A DNA stretch of 64,000 nt from Chamaesiphon minutus PCC 6605 (GTDB lineage Bacteria; Cyanobacteriota; Cyanobacteriia; Cyanobacteriales; Chamaesiphonaceae). The notes under the pieces were generated by a model that was given only the letters and a program-made list of their open reading frames with translations, searched no databases and was not told the origin of the DNA. Below, in pieces: positions 62,309 to 64,000 of this stretch (position 1 is its first letter; the number at the start of each line of letters is the position of its first letter). The DNA is taken from positions 6,003,889 through 6,067,888 of the forward strand of contig NC_019697.1 in the NCBI RefSeq assembly GCF_000317145.1. The letters are read 5' to 3'. A program made the translations under genes and the position numbers.

Positions 62309-62613
62309 GCTTGCGCCCAGATCGAGATTCAATATCCGATCGTTACCTCGAATTAGAGCTAAGTAGGTTTTGTGGTTGCATAAATGGTCGCTTGCGGCTG
62401 ATAGAGCACGATCTCAACCACGATTTGCGCCGATGGAAGCCGCTCTTGTGTCATTTACTCACTATCTATGGTGGAAACTTTTCTGGTATATTGAAGAGTT
62501 ACTAAGCGTTTGGCACCAATTTAAAATACGGTTGCCTATCTTATCACCTTAACTGTCAACAGATTGAATCCTAAAGATCCGCAGTTACTAAGTACCGATC
62601 GATTTAACGAAAA
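62293..62613. other. Gene-free stretch after the TnpB element
   Basis: 320 bases with no supported gene; short overlapping frames here have no coding character. It holds the predicted guide target side and the promoter region of the GT4 gene. Confidence 0.5.
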
Positions 62614-63735
62614 ATGCATATTGCGTGGCTGGGAAAGAAAACGCCTTTTTGTGGCAATGTTACCTATAGTCGAGAAATTACCACTGCCTTAACTAATCGC
62701 GGGCACAAAGTCAGTTTCATGCATTTTGCAGATACTAAAGCCGATGGTGATGAGGTGCCATTGCCATTTTTGTATAAATCTCAAGTATTTACAATTCCCA
62801 CAATTAGAGCCAAACGCATTCTCGAAAGGTCGCTCCGCCGTCGCAAACCAGACATCGTTCATGCTTCTTTGAGTTTGTCACCGCTAGATTTTTTGCTTCC
62901 AGAAATTTGCCAAGAGCTAGATCTACCACTGATTTCGACATTTCATACTCCCTACGATGGCAAACGTCGCAATGTCACTTCAACTACTCAATTATTAGCA
63001 TATCAACTCTATGCACCATTTTTAGCTAAGTACGATCGCACGATTATCTTCTGTGAAGAGCAGCAAGATTTATTAGTCAAACTCGGCGTAGCACGCGATC
63101 GCATCATCGTCATTCCCAATGGTGTAGACGAGCAAAAATATACGCCTGGGGCGAGCAATATTAAGGCGGAGTTTCAAGCCAGCCAAATCTACGTGTATCA
63201 GGGACGAATCTCTACCGAAAAGAATGTTGAATCTCTGCTCAAGGCTTGGAAATATTGCAACATGGGTAACTATGGGTGCAAACTTTTATTAGTCGGCGAT
63301 GGCCCTCTCAAACCCAATCTCGAACCATTTTATAATGTCGAACATGGAGTAATTTGGCTGGGTGCAATTCGCGATGATGCGCGGCGGATCGAAATTTTAC
63401 GCGGTGCGGATGTGTTTATTCTACCTTCGCTGGTTGAAGGTTTATCCCTATCGCTCTTAGAAGCCATGTCTTGCGGACTTGCCTGTGTGGCTACCGATGC
63501 TGGTGCCGATGCTTCGGTCATTGCGGGCGATGCTGGAGTGGTCATCAATACTCAAGGCGTTTCCGGTCAACTCCGCACCTTGCTTCCCGTGCTGCGGGAA
63601 CACGCAGCATGGCGCGAGATGCTGGGCAAATCTGCCCGTCAGCGCGTCTTAGACTGCTATACCCTCAAAGGTAATATCGATCGCATCGAGCACCTCTACA
63701 GCGAGACATTAGCACCGATTAGGGCAGTTAGTTAA
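62614..63735 (+). CDS. Glycosyltransferase family 4
   Basis: A 373-aa GT-B fold enzyme. N-terminal domain: MHIAWLGKKTPFCGNVTYSREITTAL and ISTFHTPYDGKRR. C-terminal donor-binding domain: VYQGRISTEKNVESLLKAW, LLLVGDGPL, and the retaining-enzyme motif E-x7-E in PSLVEGLSLSLLEAMSCG. Members add hexoses to lipids or polysaccharides; the donor is not defined. The ATG at 62614 is clear. A long hairpin lies 19 bases past the stop. Confidence 0.9.
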   Translation: MHIAWLGKKTPFCGNVTYSREITTALTNRGHKVSFMHFADTKADGDEVPLPFLYKSQVFTIPTIRAKRILERSLRRRKPDIVHASLSLSPLDFLLPEICQELDLPLISTFHTPYDGKRRNVTSTTQLLAYQLYAPFLAKYDRTIIFCEEQQDLLVKLGVARDRIIVIPNGVDEQKYTPGASNIKAEFQASQIYVYQGRISTEKNVESLLKAWKYCNMGNYGCKLLLVGDGPLKPNLEPFYNVEHGVIWLGAIRDDARRIEILRGADVFILPSLVEGLSLSLLEAMSCGLACVATDAGADASVIAGDAGVVINTQGVSGQLRTLLPVLREHAAWREMLGKSARQRVLDCYTLKGNIDRIEHLYSETLAPIRAVS

Positions 63736-63753
63736 GATCTATATAAAATCCTT

Positions 63754-63805
63754 GCCAGATTTAGAGTCAGGGTAATTCATAAATTACCCTGACTCTAAAT
63801 CTGGC
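63754..63805. repeat. Perfect 24-bp inverted repeat after GT4 gene
   Basis: 24-bp arms around a CATA loop, with the core GGTAATTCATAAATTACC. It shares this core with the palindrome at 3799-3834. It is 19 bases from the GT4 stop and may act as a terminator for it. Confidence 0.85.
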
Positions 63806-63893
63806 AGCTAAGCAAATAATAACTGCGATCGATTGGCTGCATTGTGCTGAATCTATGGCATGGTTACCCGATAGATTCAACCATCAAAATCTG

Positions 63894-64000
63894 TTAGTTC
63901 CCAACCGGAGGAACTGTCACTGGTGGAGCTGCCACTGGCGTTACGGGAGCGGACGATAGCCAGCCAGCACTCAAGATAATTGTCAGGGTGATAAATACCA
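63894..64000 (-). CDS. C-terminus of an unidentified protein, cut by window edge
   Basis: An open frame on the minus strand reaches from the window edge to TAA at 63894-63896 and encodes 34 visible residues: a hydrophobic segment (VFITLTIILSAGWL), then a Pro/Val/Ala-rich tail (SSAPVTPVAAPPVTV, ending PPVGN). It looks like a short C-terminal (or single) membrane segment followed by a flexible tail. The family cannot be named. Confidence 0.5.
   Translation of the reverse strand, partial: VFITLTIILSAGWLSSAPVTPVAAPPVTVPPVGN

Noticed and set aside
62311-62552. Two 60-64-residue frames after tnpB
   Set aside because: No ribosome-binding site, overlapping frames and unnatural composition; left as intergenic.

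Overview
The window is chromosomal DNA of a cyanobacterium. The HIP1 octamer GCGATCGC and its core CGATCG occur throughout. Cyanobacterial marker genes are present: a Rubisco accumulation factor (raf1), light-dependent protochlorophyllide reductase, a CrtW-type carotenoid ketolase, DUF3084, DUF928 and DUF2288 proteins, and the cdaA-uppS pair. I cannot name the species from sequence alone. There is no rRNA, no recognisable tRNA and no CRISPR array.

Layout. 1-15400 is mostly housekeeping: a DUF559 nuclease-like protein, a prolyl oligopeptidase-family protease, a large HEAT-repeat protein, an orphan DppC-type permease, homoserine dehydrogenase, a half-size Mn/Ca exporter, a ferric-reductase-like membrane protein, an AraC regulator, an NDP-sugar pyrophosphorylase, ScpA, Era and an atypical alpha/beta hydrolase. 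15400-19400 is accessory: a 900-base gene-free stretch with a candidate Fur site, a papain-like cysteine-protease candidate, a VapBC-type toxin-antitoxin pair and a three-gene PadR operon. 19400-29500 holds urease alpha subunit without its partners, an HTH regulator, the DUF3084 protein (with a duplicated, truncated copy of its own 5' end), cdaA, uppS and a PGM1-like ATP-grasp ligase.

29600-40900 is a surface-polysaccharide cluster on the minus strand: a polytopic membrane protein, four GT2 glycosyltransferases, a flippase cut in two by an IS4-type insertion sequence, an FAD enzyme resembling UDP-galactopyranose mutase, and a PfkB-family sugar kinase. 41000-50500 carries queA, a VOC protein, a TgpA-like transglutaminase with an altered catalytic position, a methyltransferase, DUF2288, PlsC, raf1 and small proteins. 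50700-60900 carries a phosphotransferase-kinase fusion, a Rieske-FAD reductase, stress/Nif11-type small proteins, crtW, por and a YlqF/RbgA GTPase. 61000-64000 has a lone TnpB with a probable omega-RNA end, a GT4 glycosyltransferase and a gene running off the window.

The intergenic space is unusually rich in repeats: heptanucleotide tandem arrays, at least two MITE families (one inserted at the start codon of the AraC gene with a 10-bp target duplication, one flanked by TTA), long perfect palindromes and GC-rich mosaic hairpins, one of which seems to have become part of the crtW coding sequence. Several listed genes start at ATG, GTG or TTG codons chosen from alignment and ribosome-binding evidence, as explained entry by entry.
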